Positions 52,354-61,007 are shown, counted from the stretch's first letter. The stretch is 64,000 nucleotides of DNA from Sphingomonas desiccabilis (GCF_004135605.1 NZ_SDPT01000001.1:248001-312000); one strand, 5' to 3'. Numbers and translations are program-made. Notes: generated from the letters alone by a model not told the origin.

Positions 52354-53502
52354 TCAGCTGCCCTTTTCGAGTGCGCTCCCTTCGGACTGGCGGCGACGCG
52401 CCTCGCGCATCGCATCGGTCTCGGTCAGGTCGACGACATGGACGGTCAGGTTCCCCATGCGCTGTCGAAGGCGGGTCCCGGTCGGTACGCCTATCGTTCC
52501 GCGGACGGTGAAGCGGTCGATCCGGTAGATGCCGGGGTGGCCGGGCTCGACATCGAGCGGGACGTAACGCCGCTCTTTCACCTGCCGGAGAATGCCGGGC
52601 CTCCATTGATCGAGACCGGAGGTACGCAGCACTTCGACCTCTGCCGTCCGGCCGTCAGCCCGGATCCAGTATCCCACATCGGCGAACCGGATGCGCGAAT
52701 CATGCCGGGGGTCGAGCTCGACCATGGTCGATGAATTGATGTTCTCGACCGGGGGCGCGAACAGCAGCCGCGGCTGTGCGTCGGCGGACTGGCGCAGCCG
52801 CGCCGCCAGTGCCTCCACCGCGCCCTCGTCCCCCCGGCGGATGGCGATCCGGGTCCGCAGGATCTCGCGCAGGTCCGCCATCAAGCGATTGTCCGTACCG
52901 GCCAGGCTGACCGCCTCGTCGGCGAAACGCTCTGCTTCCTTGAAGCGGTCGCGCAGCAGCGCGAGCCACGCGCGCCGGAACGCGGCGCCGGCGGCGACGC
53001 CGGGATGACCGCTTTCGACCGCCCGCTCCTGAATCGTGCGATAAGCTGTGCCGGCCGCTCCCGGGGCACCAAGCCCGACCAGCGAGTCGGCAAAGCTCAG
53101 CTCCTCGCGTAACGTGGCGAGGTTGGTCTCGCCCAGATGGCGGCGCAGCACGAGCACGTTTTCTCGCGCGGCGGTCCGCCAAAGCCTGGCATCGCCCTCA
53201 TGCTCCGCGACCGTCGCCAGGGTTGCGTAGAGGCTGGATACCGGACCCGGCAGCTGGGCGGCATGGCTGCGGTTGCGCCGGATGGCGTTTTGCAGGGTAC
53301 GGCGGGCATCGGTGTAGCGGCCGTCGGCGAACTGCTCCACCGAGGCCTCCAGCGATGCGTCAACTTCCTCGGCGGGCGGGCAGTTGCGGGCCAGGCAACG
53401 CGCCAGTTCCTGTTCGGCGCGGCGGCCGACGACGATGATGTCGCCTGCCGGAGGGGGCAGGGCGGCGGCTTGCGCCAGCAGGAGCAGCACCGGACTGAGC
53501 AT
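52354..53502 (-). CDS. Exported TPR protein with a TonB-C-like end
   Basis: 382 residues. A short signal-like N-terminus (MLSPVLLLLAQAAAL) is followed by DIIVVGRRAEQELARCLARN. Helical TPR-like repeats occupy about 45-235. A beta-rich C-terminal segment (about 255-345), with YWIRADGRTAEVEVLRTSG and RQVKERRYVPLD, resembles TonB C-terminal domains. The final tail is charged. The layout is seen in sphingomonad proteins of unknown function, probably periplasmic. ATG 53502. Confidence 0.75.
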   Translation of the reverse strand: MLSPVLLLLAQAAALPPPAGDIIVVGRRAEQELARCLARNCPPAEEVDASLEASVEQFADGRYTDARRTLQNAIRRNRSHAAQLPGPVSSLYATLATVAEHEGDARLWRTAARENVLVLRRHLGETNLATLREELSFADSLVGLGAPGAAGTAYRTIQERAVESGHPGVAAGAAFRRAWLALLRDRFKEAERFADEAVSLAGTDNRLMADLREILRTRIAIRRGDEGAVEALAARLRQSADAQPRLLFAPPVENINSSTMVELDPRHDSRIRFADVGYWIRADGRTAEVEVLRTSGLDQWRPGILRQVKERRYVPLDVEPGHPGIYRIDRFTVRGTIGVPTGTRLRQRMGNLTVHVVDLTETDAMREARRRQSEGSALEKGS

Positions 53503-53603
53503 GATCGAAGCTCACCCCGCGGCTGTGGGTTGTCAAGCGTCAGAAAGAGGCATCGGCAGCCGCACCCCCGCCGCCGGGGCGGGGAGGGGGGCGGCGCCGC
53601 GGC

Positions 53604-54029
53604 TCATGCCTCCAGCCTGTGCTCCAGCGTGATCTCTGCCTTGAGCAGCTTCGAGATCGGGCAGCCGGCCTTGGCTTCCTGCGCGATTTGTTCGAACTGG
53701 TCCTGGGCAATGCCGGGGACGCGCGCCTTGAGCGTGAGGTCGGAGCGGGTGACGGCGAATCCGTCCCCGTCCTTGTCGAGCGTCACCTTGGCGCTGGTGT
53801 CCAGCGTGCCGTCGCTGAAGCCCGCCTTTGCGAGCGCGAAGCTCAGCGCCATGGTGAAGCAGCTGGCGTGGGCGGCGGCGATCAGCTCTTCTGGATTGGT
53901 GCCGGGCTCGTCGCCGAAGCGGGTGCCGAAGCCATAGGGCTGGTCGGAAAGAACGCCCGACTGGGTGGAGACGACGCCCTTGCCGTCCTTGCCGAGGCCT
54001 TCGTAGCGTGCCGAACCGCTGCGGATCAT
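53604..54029 (-). CDS. osmC: OsmC-family peroxiredoxin
   Basis: 141 residues. The redox cysteines are in AHASCFTMALSFAL and EAKAGCPISKLL, the two-cysteine pattern of OsmC/Ohr thiol peroxidases. N-terminal GDEPGTNPEELIAAAHASC region matches OsmC rather than Ohr. It reduces organic hydroperoxides in the cytosol. The start is ATG 54029 (MIRSGSARY), where homology begins; the frame upstream is open but non-coding. Confidence 0.92.
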   Translation of the reverse strand: MIRSGSARYEGLGKDGKGVVSTQSGVLSDQPYGFGTRFGDEPGTNPEELIAAAHASCFTMALSFALAKAGFSDGTLDTSAKVTLDKDGDGFAVTRSDLTLKARVPGIAQDQFEQIAQEAKAGCPISKLLKAEITLEHRLEA

Positions 54030-54123
54030 CTGCTGCTCCTGGTGAATTGAGGGTAGGCGAACGAAAACGGGCGGCGGAACCTGTCGTTCCGCCGCCCGAT
54101 CTCCATGGTCTGTCAGCCGAGGC

Positions 54124-54435
54124 TTAGCGGCACTTGCTGCCGCTGCGCTCGATCTCGCGACCGGCGACCGCGCCGGCTGCCGCGCCGAGCAGGGTGCCCA
54201 CGGTGCGGTCACCGCGGGTGTCGATGGTGCGGCCGACCAGCGCGCCGGCGACGCCGCCGACCACCAGGCCGGTGGTGCCATCGGGCTTGCGGCAATAGCG
54301 GCGGCCGTCACGGCCCTTCCACTCGCGATACTTGTAGCGCTTGTGCGACTGCGCCGAAGCCTGATCGGTCGGAACCACCGCGGCAACCGGAAGAGCCAGC
54401 GACAGCGCGGTGAGCGCGAGAACCATGTTACGCAT
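54124..54435 (-). CDS. Glycine-zipper 2TM envelope protein
   Basis: 103 residues. Signal peptide (cleavage about 28, DQASAQ), a basic stretch KRYKYREWKGRDGRRYCRK, then a glycine-zipper pair (LVVGGVAGALVG and LLGAAAGAVAGREI). Rick_17kDa/SlyB-like domains of this kind insert in the outer membrane and stabilise it. The final CR after SGSK gives a second cysteine that could pair with the one in RYCRK. ATG 54435. It is separated from osmC by about 90 nt. Confidence 0.85.
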   Translation of the reverse strand: MRNMVLALTALSLALPVAAVVPTDQASAQSHKRYKYREWKGRDGRRYCRKPDGTTGLVVGGVAGALVGRTIDTRGDRTVGTLLGAAAGAVAGREIERSGSKCR

Positions 54436-54516
54436 CAGATATTCCCCATTAGCGAATTGCTGACCCTATAAACGCAGGTTCCACGTGGCAGTTTCATGAA
54501 CGAAACGATGTCTAAC

Positions 54517-54540
54517 GTTCAGGTTTCGGTTCAGGTTTCG
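54517..54540 (+). repeat. Tandem duplication of a 12-mer
   Basis: GTTCAGGTTTCG occurs twice head to tail, directly before the ribosome site of the cupin gene. It may be a slippage product or a paired binding site. Confidence 0.5.
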
Positions 54541-54559
54541 CACGAAGGAGCCGTCGTCC

Positions 54560-55012
54560 ATGCATGATCCCCGTCCACTCGACCCCGAAGCGGCGTCCCT
54601 GGTCGCAGCGCTGGAGCTCGCCCCGCACCCGGAGGGCGGCTGGTACCGCGAGACCTGGCGGGCGCCGGAGCCGGAGGGCACGCGCGGGGCGGCGACGGCG
54701 ATCCTGTTCCTGCTGGCGAAGGGCGAGCGATCGCACTGGCACCGCGTCGATGCGGACGAGCTGTGGCTGTGGCATGCGGGGGCACCGTTAGCGCTGCTGC
54801 ATGCGGCGCACGACGGGGCAACGGCCGAGCGGCGGACGCTGGGCGGGAACGTGCTGGCGGGCGATCAGCCGCAGCTGCGGATTCCGGCGGGCTGGTGGCA
54901 GGCAGCGGAAGCCGAGGCGGGCTGGACGCTGGTGAGCTGCGTCGTGGCGCCGGCGTTCCGCTTCGAGGGCTTCGAACTGGCGCCGCCGGGGTGGATGCCG
55001 GGGCGCGCGTGA
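54560..55012 (+). CDS. Cupin family protein (DUF985, cupin_5)
   Basis: 150 residues, single cupin fold. APHPEGGWYRETWRAPE opens the domain and SHWHRVDADELWLWHAGAPL holds the metal-type histidines (HxH...E). VLAGDQPQLRIPAGWWQAAE and VVAPAFRFEGFELAPPGW close it. Enzymatic role unknown; relatives include epimerase-like proteins. ATG 54560 with AAGGAG about 11 nt upstream. It converges with thpR. Confidence 0.88.
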   Translation: MHDPRPLDPEAASLVAALELAPHPEGGWYRETWRAPEPEGTRGAATAILFLLAKGERSHWHRVDADELWLWHAGAPLALLHAAHDGATAERRTLGGNVLAGDQPQLRIPAGWWQAAEAEAGWTLVSCVVAPAFRFEGFELAPPGWMPGRA

Positions 55013-55024
55013 ACCCGGGGGCGC

Positions 55025-55558
55025 TCAGTCGAGCGGGTAGCGGGCAATCGCCTCGTAGCTGGCGCCGTCGCGGGTGAGGGTGCTCTCGAACAGCAACATG
55101 TGGGTGAGCGCAAAGGGGTCGCTTGCGAGCCCGGCGTGGCGCGCGAGAAAGGCGTCGGCAGGACCGGTGGCGGCATTCAGGCGCGCCAGGGTGATGTGCG
55201 GGTGGAACGCCCGCCCCTCGTGCGGCAGCCCCACACGGGCAAGCGCCTGATCGACCTTGCGGTGGAGCGCCGCGACCGCGTCGTGCGGATGCACCCCGGC
55301 CCAGAGCGCGGTGGTGCGGCCCCGGCGATCGAAGCAGCCGACGCCGTTCAGGCGCAGGGTCATCGTGGGCGCGCGAACGCCGTCCAGCGCGGTGGCGATG
55401 TCCTCGGCCACCGGGCGCTCGACATTGCCGATGAAGCGCAACGTCAGGTGGAGCTGCTCGTCGTCCTGCCAGCGCGCATTCTCGACGCCCTCCATCAGCG
55501 CCAGCAGCTGCCGGCGGATCTCGGGCGGGGGGCGCAGGGCGACGAACAGGCGGTGCAT
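55025..55558 (-). CDS. thpR: RNA 2',3'-cyclic phosphodiesterase (ThpR/LigT)
   Basis: 177 residues of the 2H phosphoesterase superfamily. The two HxTx motifs are HLTLRFIGNV and HPHITLARL. FVALRPPPEIRRQLLALM opens the fold. It opens 2',3'-cyclic phosphates of RNA and can join 2'-5' ends in vitro. ATG 55558 is at the boundary of the divergent Bax-inhibitor gene, about 120 nt from its start. Confidence 0.92.
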   Translation of the reverse strand: MHRLFVALRPPPEIRRQLLALMEGVENARWQDDEQLHLTLRFIGNVERPVAEDIATALDGVRAPTMTLRLNGVGCFDRRGRTTALWAGVHPHDAVAALHRKVDQALARVGLPHEGRAFHPHITLARLNAATGPADAFLARHAGLASDPFALTHMLLFESTLTRDGASYEAIARYPLD

Positions 55559-55681
55559 TACAAACTATTGCTACGCCGCCTCGCGCCGGAGGGCCAGCCC
55601 GACCCCGGCTTGAATTCCGACACTCCGGGGGCATATGAAAGCATGACCGGCATCATGCCGGTGAAGAGGAGTTTTTTCGAG

Positions 55682-56422
55682 ATGGCCAACTGGTCGGATC
55701 CCCGAACGACCGCCGCGCCGTTCGCAACGGCCGCATCGCGCGCGGAAGCGTATGATGCGGGGCTGCGGTCGTACATGCTTTCCGTGTACAACTACATGGC
55801 GTCCGGCGTTCTGCTGACGGGCATCGTCGCGCTGCTGTTCTCGTGGGGCGGTACCAGCTCGCCGGCCGCTGCCGTGTTCATGTCGCCGGGCCCGCTCAAG
55901 TACCTGATCATGTTCTCGCCGCTGGCGTTCGTGATGGTGCTGAGCTTCGGCATCCAGCGCCTGTCCTATGGCGCGACTCAGGCGCTGTTCTGGGCGTTCG
56001 CGACCGTGATGGGTCTGTCGATGTCGACCATCTTCCTGGTCTACACCGGTCCGTCGATCGCGATCACCTTCTTTGCGACTGCGGTTGCGTTCCTGTCGCT
56101 GAGCCTGTGGGGCTACACCACCAAGAAGGACCTGTCGGGCTTCGGCACCTTCCTGATCATGGGCGTGGTGGGCCTGATCGTGGCGTCGCTGCTGAACCTG
56201 TGGTTCCAGTCGCCGGCGCTCAACCTGGGCATCAGCGCGATCGGCGTGCTGCTGTTCGCAGGCCTGACGGCGTATGACACGCAGCGCATCAAGAGCATGT
56301 ACGCCTATGTCGCGGGCACGGACATGATGGGCAAGGTCGTGATCATGGGCGCGCTGTCGCTCTACCTCGACTTTGTGAACATGTTCCAGTTCCTGCTCTC
56401 CTTCCTGGGCAGCCGCGACTAA
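55682..56422 (+). CDS. Bax inhibitor-1/YccA family membrane protein
   Basis: 246 residues with seven membrane helices. The family features FGIQRLSYGATQALFWAF, SMSTIFLVYT and a C-terminal GLTAYDTQRIK segment with MGALSLYLDFVNMFQFLL (acidic pair of the di-aspartyl sensor) are present. It belongs to the TMBIM family, linked to calcium leak and to FtsH-dependent membrane quality control. The ATG at 55682 (MANWSDP) follows an AGAGGAG site; an upstream ATG at 55643 is in frame but lacks one. It is followed by a clear terminator. Confidence 0.92.
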   Translation: MANWSDPRTTAAPFATAASRAEAYDAGLRSYMLSVYNYMASGVLLTGIVALLFSWGGTSSPAAAVFMSPGPLKYLIMFSPLAFVMVLSFGIQRLSYGATQALFWAFATVMGLSMSTIFLVYTGPSIAITFFATAVAFLSLSLWGYTTKKDLSGFGTFLIMGVVGLIVASLLNLWFQSPALNLGISAIGVLLFAGLTAYDTQRIKSMYAYVAGTDMMGKVVIMGALSLYLDFVNMFQFLLSFLGSRD

Positions 56423-56449
56423 GCGACCGTCACAGGGCAGAAGCTATCG

Positions 56450-56481
56450 GGGGCCTGGCGAGCGATCGCCGGGCCCCTTTT
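56450..56481 (+). terminator. Rho-independent terminator
   Basis: GGGGCCTGGCGA (56450-56461) pairs with TCGCCGGGCCCC (56466-56477) over a GCGA tetraloop, followed by TTTT. It lies 28 nt after the Bax-inhibitor-1 gene. Confidence 0.85.
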
Positions 56482-56555
56482 GCGATGTCATGGCGAAACC
56501 GGAACGAGCCGGGCCGCCGCTCGTTTTTCCCTTCGACGATTTCGAGGAGAGAGTG

Positions 56556-56849
56556 ATGAGCGGAGACAAGGACTCGATCGACCCGGCGGCCATGGAGACC
56601 ATGTCCGTGGCGCCGCAGGATCCGGGCGAGACGCGCCGCGACGCGGGCCATGACGAGTCGATCAACGAGCGGCTGCAGCGCAACCCGGAGAGCAAGGATG
56701 CGCGACTGGACCGGGCGCTGGACGAGTCGATGGATGCATCCGACCCGCCCGCGTCGACCCAGCCGATCCACAGCAGCAGCCTGCCGGCCCCCTCGTCGGG
56801 CTATGACGAAGAGGCGGAGCGCAAGCTCGCCCAAGACAATCAGGGCTGA
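56556..56849 (+). CDS. Small acidic hydrophilic protein, hypothetical
   Basis: 97 residues, rich in Asp, Glu, Ser and Pro, with no hydrophobic segment, probably disordered (DPAAMETMSVAPQDPGETRR, KDARLDRALDESMDASDPPA). The ATG at 56556 has GAGGAG 6 nt upstream, which is why I prefer it to an in-frame ATG at 56490. Function unknown; stress-related acidic proteins of this kind are common in sphingomonads. Confidence 0.65.
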   Translation: MSGDKDSIDPAAMETMSVAPQDPGETRRDAGHDESINERLQRNPESKDARLDRALDESMDASDPPASTQPIHSSSLPAPSSGYDEEAERKLAQDNQG

Positions 56850-56919
56850 GCCAGTCCGAACCCGAACCAGCCGACGCCCGGCGCGGGGGAGCTTTATCCC
56901 GCGCGCCGGGCGCGGTAAC

Positions 56920-57630
56920 ATGTGGCCCATGGCATTCTGGTTCCGCGTCCCCACGCTTCGTGCGTTCCTGGCCCTCCTTGGGGCGGCGCTATTGTCGCTG
57001 GGGCTCACGGCGCCCGCCAGAGCCGGGGTCACCATCAGCTTCTGGTCGCACGAGTTCGGCAACGAGTTTCCGCACGCCTTTTTCGTGCTGGAGGGGACGC
57101 CGGACGCCGGTGGGGAGCCCGTCCAGCTGAGCTATGGCTTTACCGCTAAGGCGATCACGCCCGCGATCCTGATGGGGACGGTGCCGGGGCGGATCGACGA
57201 GACCAAGCAGAAGTACATCGAGAACAGCGACGTCCACTTCTCGGTAATGCTCAGCGACGCGCAATATGCCGCGATCCTCCGGCTGGTGGAGGAGTGGGGC
57301 GAGAACGGCGACCATCGCTACAGCCTCAACCGCCGCAACTGCGTGCACTTCGTGGCGGAGGCCGCGCGGCGTGCCGGGCTGACGGTGGTCGAGAACCCCA
57401 AGCTGATGAAGAAGCCACGTTCCTTCGTGCATTCGCTCGAGCCGATGAACACGGGACGGGTGCGCCTGCTCGAGATGGAGGGCGAGGCCTTCTACGCCCT
57501 GGCGGACCGGACGAACGCGCCGACCAGCGTCGCGCCCGTGGCGCCGCAGGTGGCTGCACCCGACACGGTCGCGCCGACGCCGCAGACGGTGGCGACGGAA
57601 AGCAGTGCCGCTCCCGTCGTCCAACCCTAA
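56920..57630 (+). CDS. Exported protein with a Cys/His thiol-hydrolase-like pattern
   Basis: About 236 residues. Signal peptide (cleavage about 35, APARA). The mature part begins with VTISFWSHEFGNEFPHAFFV and later has LNRRNCVHFVAEAARRAGL. An N-terminal His followed by NC-xxF resembles PPPDE/LRAT-like permuted papain folds. The catalytic reading is only by pattern. The last 45 residues are a Pro/Thr/Ala-rich tail (VAPVAPQVAAPDTVAPTPQT). The start may also be ATG 56929. Monocistronic; it converges with the flippase gene. Confidence 0.7.
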   Translation: MWPMAFWFRVPTLRAFLALLGAALLSLGLTAPARAGVTISFWSHEFGNEFPHAFFVLEGTPDAGGEPVQLSYGFTAKAITPAILMGTVPGRIDETKQKYIENSDVHFSVMLSDAQYAAILRLVEEWGENGDHRYSLNRRNCVHFVAEAARRAGLTVVENPKLMKKPRSFVHSLEPMNTGRVRLLEMEGEAFYALADRTNAPTSVAPVAPQVAAPDTVAPTPQTVATESSAAPVVQP

Positions 57631-57663
57631 GGAGGGGCGACTCGAGCGGGACGCCGCGCATTC

Positions 57664-59133
57664 TCAGCGGTGCAGGGCGGCGAGGCGGGCGAGGGCGCTG
57701 CGATCAAAGCCCCAGACGAGCAGGGCGTAGAGGAGCGCGCCGCCGGCGGTGAGGGCGGCGAGGCGCGGAGCGAGCGGCCAGTCGCTCGCGAGGCTGCGGC
57801 CGACCAGCACCAGCGCAGCCATGATCGTGGCCAGCGTGAGCGGCCGGGCGACCGCCGCGAACTGGCGCGAGACCGGCAGCGCGGCGACGCGGGCGAGCAC
57901 GCCGGCACCGGCGGGGATCGTCACCAGCATCCGCGCGCTGAATGCGGCAACGGCGGCCACGAAGCCGAGTTCGCGGGTGAACAGCACGGCCGCCATGGCG
58001 AAACCGAAGCTGATCGCGGCGTTCATCACCAGCGGGCCCTGCACGTCGAGGGTGCGCATGAGGCCAGGGCTCAGCAGCCGTGTCATGCGCAGGCCCCAGA
58101 AGACGGCGAGCAGTTGCACCGCCGGTACCGCTGCCTGCCACCGCGCGCCGAAGACGAGCGGGACGGCGTCGCCTGCGACGGCGGCGAGCCCGAAGAACAG
58201 CGGCAGCACGGCGAGGGTGATGGCGTGGGTGCCGATCACGAAGATGCGGGCGAGATCGTGACCCGCCCGGTGCGCGGTCGCAAAGAAGCTCAGCGAGACG
58301 CGGCCGACCGATGCGGTGATCATCGCCCCGAGCTCGTCCACCAGCCGCATGGCGAAGTTGAGCAGGCCGAGGTCGTGCAGCCCGTGGAACTTGCCGAACA
58401 GAAGCAGGAAGCCGCGTACCGAAAGCGCGGTCAGCGCCGTTTCCGCCATGATCAGCCAGCCCATGCGCAGCAGCGGAAGCACGCCGGCGTCGAAGCGGCG
58501 CCAGCGCGGGCGGCGGGGCTGGGTGCGCCACAGGAGGAGGACGCTGGCGGCGCTGCCGAGGAGGCTGCCGGCGACCAGACTCCAGGGGCCGAGGCCGGCG
58601 GTGGCGGCGGCGAGCGTTCCGGCGATGCTTACGAGCTTGAACCACAGCATGCGCAGCGCAAGGCTGCGGGTGCGCATCTTGCGGGTGAGCAAGGCGGTCG
58701 GGAACTGCGCCAGCGCCTGGAGCAGGCAATCGAATGCCTGCACGCCGATCAGCCACAGCAGCAGCGGGGCGCCGTAGAAGCGGGCGACGGGGGCGGCGAT
58801 GAGCCAGCAGACGAGGGTCGCCGCGGCGCCGAGGCCGAGCAGCACCCAGAAGAGCTGGTCGCTCAGGCGCGGCAACAGCTGCGGCGCACGGAGCACCGCC
58901 TGGGGAACGCCGGCGAAGGCGAGCAGCTGGACGATCGTGACCACGGCGAAGGCGACCGAGGCGAGGCCGAAGTCGGACGGGGTGAGCAGCCGCGCCACCA
59001 CCAAGGTGGACGCAAGGGTCGCGACCGCGGAGAACAGGCTTTCCGCCGCCGCCCAGGGGGCCGCCCGACGCAGGCGCGCGAGCAGACCGGCGCGCGTGGC
59101 GGTGCGGGGACCGGGAAGGCTGGCGGTGTTCAG
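57664..59133 (-). CDS. Wzx-like oligosaccharide flippase, apparent CTG start
   Basis: About 489 residues with 12 or more membrane helices; MOP-superfamily polysaccharide flippase (LVVARLLTPSDFGLASVAFA near the N-terminus is typical). It flips undecaprenyl-linked repeat units to the periplasm. Homology-like sequence (RRAAPWAAAESLFSAVATLA) extends upstream of the first TTG (59004), and the frame stays open to a stop at 59182. No ATG, GTG or TTG lies there. A CTG at 59133 has GGAG 7 nt upstream and is taken as start. It follows the GT25 gene on the same strand. Confidence 0.85.
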   Translation of the reverse strand: MNTASLPGPRTATRAGLLARLRRAAPWAAAESLFSAVATLASTLVVARLLTPSDFGLASVAFAVVTIVQLLAFAGVPQAVLRAPQLLPRLSDQLFWVLLGLGAAATLVCWLIAAPVARFYGAPLLLWLIGVQAFDCLLQALAQFPTALLTRKMRTRSLALRMLWFKLVSIAGTLAAATAGLGPWSLVAGSLLGSAASVLLLWRTQPRRPRWRRFDAGVLPLLRMGWLIMAETALTALSVRGFLLLFGKFHGLHDLGLLNFAMRLVDELGAMITASVGRVSLSFFATAHRAGHDLARIFVIGTHAITLAVLPLFFGLAAVAGDAVPLVFGARWQAAVPAVQLLAVFWGLRMTRLLSPGLMRTLDVQGPLVMNAAISFGFAMAAVLFTRELGFVAAVAAFSARMLVTIPAGAGVLARVAALPVSRQFAAVARPLTLATIMAALVLVGRSLASDWPLAPRLAALTAGGALLYALLVWGFDRSALARLAALHR

Positions 59134-59181
59134 GAGCAGGCTCCCGGCGGTGCGCCGGTTGCGGGCGGAAGCGGCACGCGC

Positions 59182-59940
59182 TCAGCCCCCGCGCAACGTG
59201 GCGGCGCCGATCCGGCGCGCCTTTTCGACGCCGCGGACGAGGAACGAGCGTGCGCGCTCGGCAGCGGTGAGCGGATCGAGCACCCGGCGCGTGTCTTCGA
59301 TGGTGGAGCCGTACTGGACCTCCATGACCGGGAAGGGAAAGACGGCGCGGATCGCCATGCCGTGCGCCCAGAAGCGGTCCATCTCGTCATCGATCGGACG
59401 CTCGACGCGGCGGATCGAGCGGCGGAAGCGTGCGGCACCGCGGCGGGTGAGCAGATAGGCCTGGGTGCCATAGGCCTTGCCCGAGAAGCGGGCGATGTGG
59501 CGGTGGAGGAAATGCGCCTCGTTGCGGATGCCGGCCGGCACCTTGGCATAGAGGCGCAGGTAGTCGATCGGCCCCATCGCCTCCACCGCAGCGTCGAGCC
59601 GCTGGAAGAAGACGGGATCGAGCAGGAGATCGTCCTCCAGCGCCAGCAGCAGATCGGCATCGCCGTTGAACAGGAAGTCGCCCCACAGCGCCCAGTGGCT
59701 GGCGAAACAGCCGAGCTCGCCCGGCGTGAGGATGCGGCCGCGGACGATGCGGGCGCGGGCCGGATCATAGGGAAGCTCTGGAGGCGGCGTGCGCCAGCCG
59801 TCGAAGAAGCGCCAGTCGAGACCGGTCGCATCCAGCTGCTCCGCCATGCGCGCGCGTCGCTCGGCCGAGCCGGGCAGGCTGATCACCCGCACCAGGACGC
59901 GCGGCGCGGAGGCGCGTGCCGCTGCAGGCTGTGGGGTCAC
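59182..59940 (-). CDS. Glycosyltransferase family 25
   Basis: 252 residues. VLVRVISLPGSAERRARMAE opens the GT25 fold. Metal and donor motifs are in LLALEDDLLLDP (ExDD) and AYGTQAYLLTRRGAARF. IDDEMDRFWAHGMAIRAVFP is the usual C-terminal signature. Such enzymes add galactose or other sugars to LPS or exopolysaccharide. GTG 59940 overlaps the stop of the GT2 gene (GTGA), so both are co-translated. Confidence 0.9.
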   Translation of the reverse strand: MTPQPAAARASAPRVLVRVISLPGSAERRARMAEQLDATGLDWRFFDGWRTPPPELPYDPARARIVRGRILTPGELGCFASHWALWGDFLFNGDADLLLALEDDLLLDPVFFQRLDAAVEAMGPIDYLRLYAKVPAGIRNEAHFLHRHIARFSGKAYGTQAYLLTRRGAARFRRSIRRVERPIDDEMDRFWAHGMAIRAVFPFPVMEVQYGSTIEDTRRVLDPLTAAERARSFLVRGVEKARRIGAATLRGG

Positions 59941-60794
59941 CGGGCCCGCCCCCGGGGGCGAGCGAAGTAGCTGCGGGCGTAGCCGGCCGCGCCGGCGAGC
60001 TCCCACCACAGGGTGGACGGACGCGCCCGGATACGCCGCGGCAGACCCGCCCAGCCGCGCAGTGCCGCGCGCGGCGCGCGGTCGTGGAGCAGCAGCTTGG
60101 CGTGGTAGGCGCCGCGGCCATAGTCATAGGCCTGGAACAGCCCGCGCACGTCCGCCGCCTTGCGGCCATGATGGTGCGAGACGACGATGCCGGGATCATA
60201 GGCCCCGGTCCAGCCGCGCAGGCTGCACCGGCAGGCGGCGTCGATGTCCTCCGCCGGAAAGCGGGCGCCACTGCCGAACAGCGGATCGAAGCCGCCGATC
60301 GCGTCGAGCGCGGCGCGGCGAAAGGCGAGATTGGCGCCGCGGATCGCGCCGGGCGGCAGGTAGCGGCCCGGCGGAAAGCGGCGCGGTTGCGTCGACTCGT
60401 TGACGGTGGCGGGAAAGTCGGCGGGATCGTGCAGCAGGATGCGCCCGCTGACATAGCCGAGCTCCGGCTGCGCGAAGGCGGCGACGGTGCGGGTGAGCAG
60501 CGCCGGATCCGGGTAGCAATCGTCGTCGGTGAAGGCGATCAGCCGGCCGGCCGCGGCCGCCAGGCCGGCGTTGCGGGCATTGCTGAGGCCCGGCATCGGT
60601 TGGTGGACGATGCGGACCGGGAACGGAACGCGGGCGGCGAACGCCTCGATCGTCGCGCGGGTCCGGTCGGTGGAGCCGTTGTCCACCATCACCAGTTCCC
60701 AGCTGCCGGAGAAGCGGAGGCCGGCCACCGCTTCGAGGCAGCCGCCGAGCTGGGCGGCGCGATCGCGCGTGCAGATGATGAGCGAGATGTCCAA
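59937..60794 (-). CDS. Glycosyltransferase family 2
   Basis: 285 residues, GT-A fold: ISLIICTRDRAAQLGGCLEA, WELVMVDNGSTDRTRATIEA, the DxD-like AFTDDDCYPDP and acceptor-side RGANLAFRRAALDAIGGFDP and PAEDIDAACR. It should act at the cytoplasmic face on lipid-linked repeat units. The start is a TTG at 60794 with GGAGG 5 nt upstream. The open frame continues upstream into non-coding DNA, which is ignored. It diverges from the outer-membrane barrel gene. Confidence 0.9.
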   Translation of the reverse strand: MDISLIICTRDRAAQLGGCLEAVAGLRFSGSWELVMVDNGSTDRTRATIEAFAARVPFPVRIVHQPMPGLSNARNAGLAAAAGRLIAFTDDDCYPDPALLTRTVAAFAQPELGYVSGRILLHDPADFPATVNESTQPRRFPPGRYLPPGAIRGANLAFRRAALDAIGGFDPLFGSGARFPAEDIDAACRCSLRGWTGAYDPGIVVSHHHGRKAADVRGLFQAYDYGRGAYHAKLLLHDRAPRAALRGWAGLPRRIRARPSTLWWELAGAAGYARSYFARPRGRAR

Positions 60795-60901
60795 GCCGTC
60801 CTCCGCCAGGGTCTGCGGCTCGTCTATCGCCTCCTGGCACAGAACGGGAACAGGACTCGACCCGAAATGGTCCGACCCAGCGCCTCCCTGACGCGGCGGG
60901 C

Positions 60902-60951
60902 CGCTGCCGGATCGCGGGGCATCACCTCCGAACCGGTCCGATCCGGCAGCG
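60902..60951. promoter_or_regulatory. 12-bp inverted repeat in the divergent EPS promoter region
   Basis: CGCTGCCGGATC (60902-60913) is repeated inverted as GATCCGGCAGCG (60940-60951) with 26 nt between. It lies in the 213-nt gap between the two divergent halves of the exopolysaccharide cluster. It may be an operator or a leader hairpin. Confidence 0.45.
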
Positions 60952-61007
60952 CGCCGATCTCGCGACGGGAGTAGGCAGGCGCCGGTTTCGGGGAACAGGG
61001 GGCAGGC

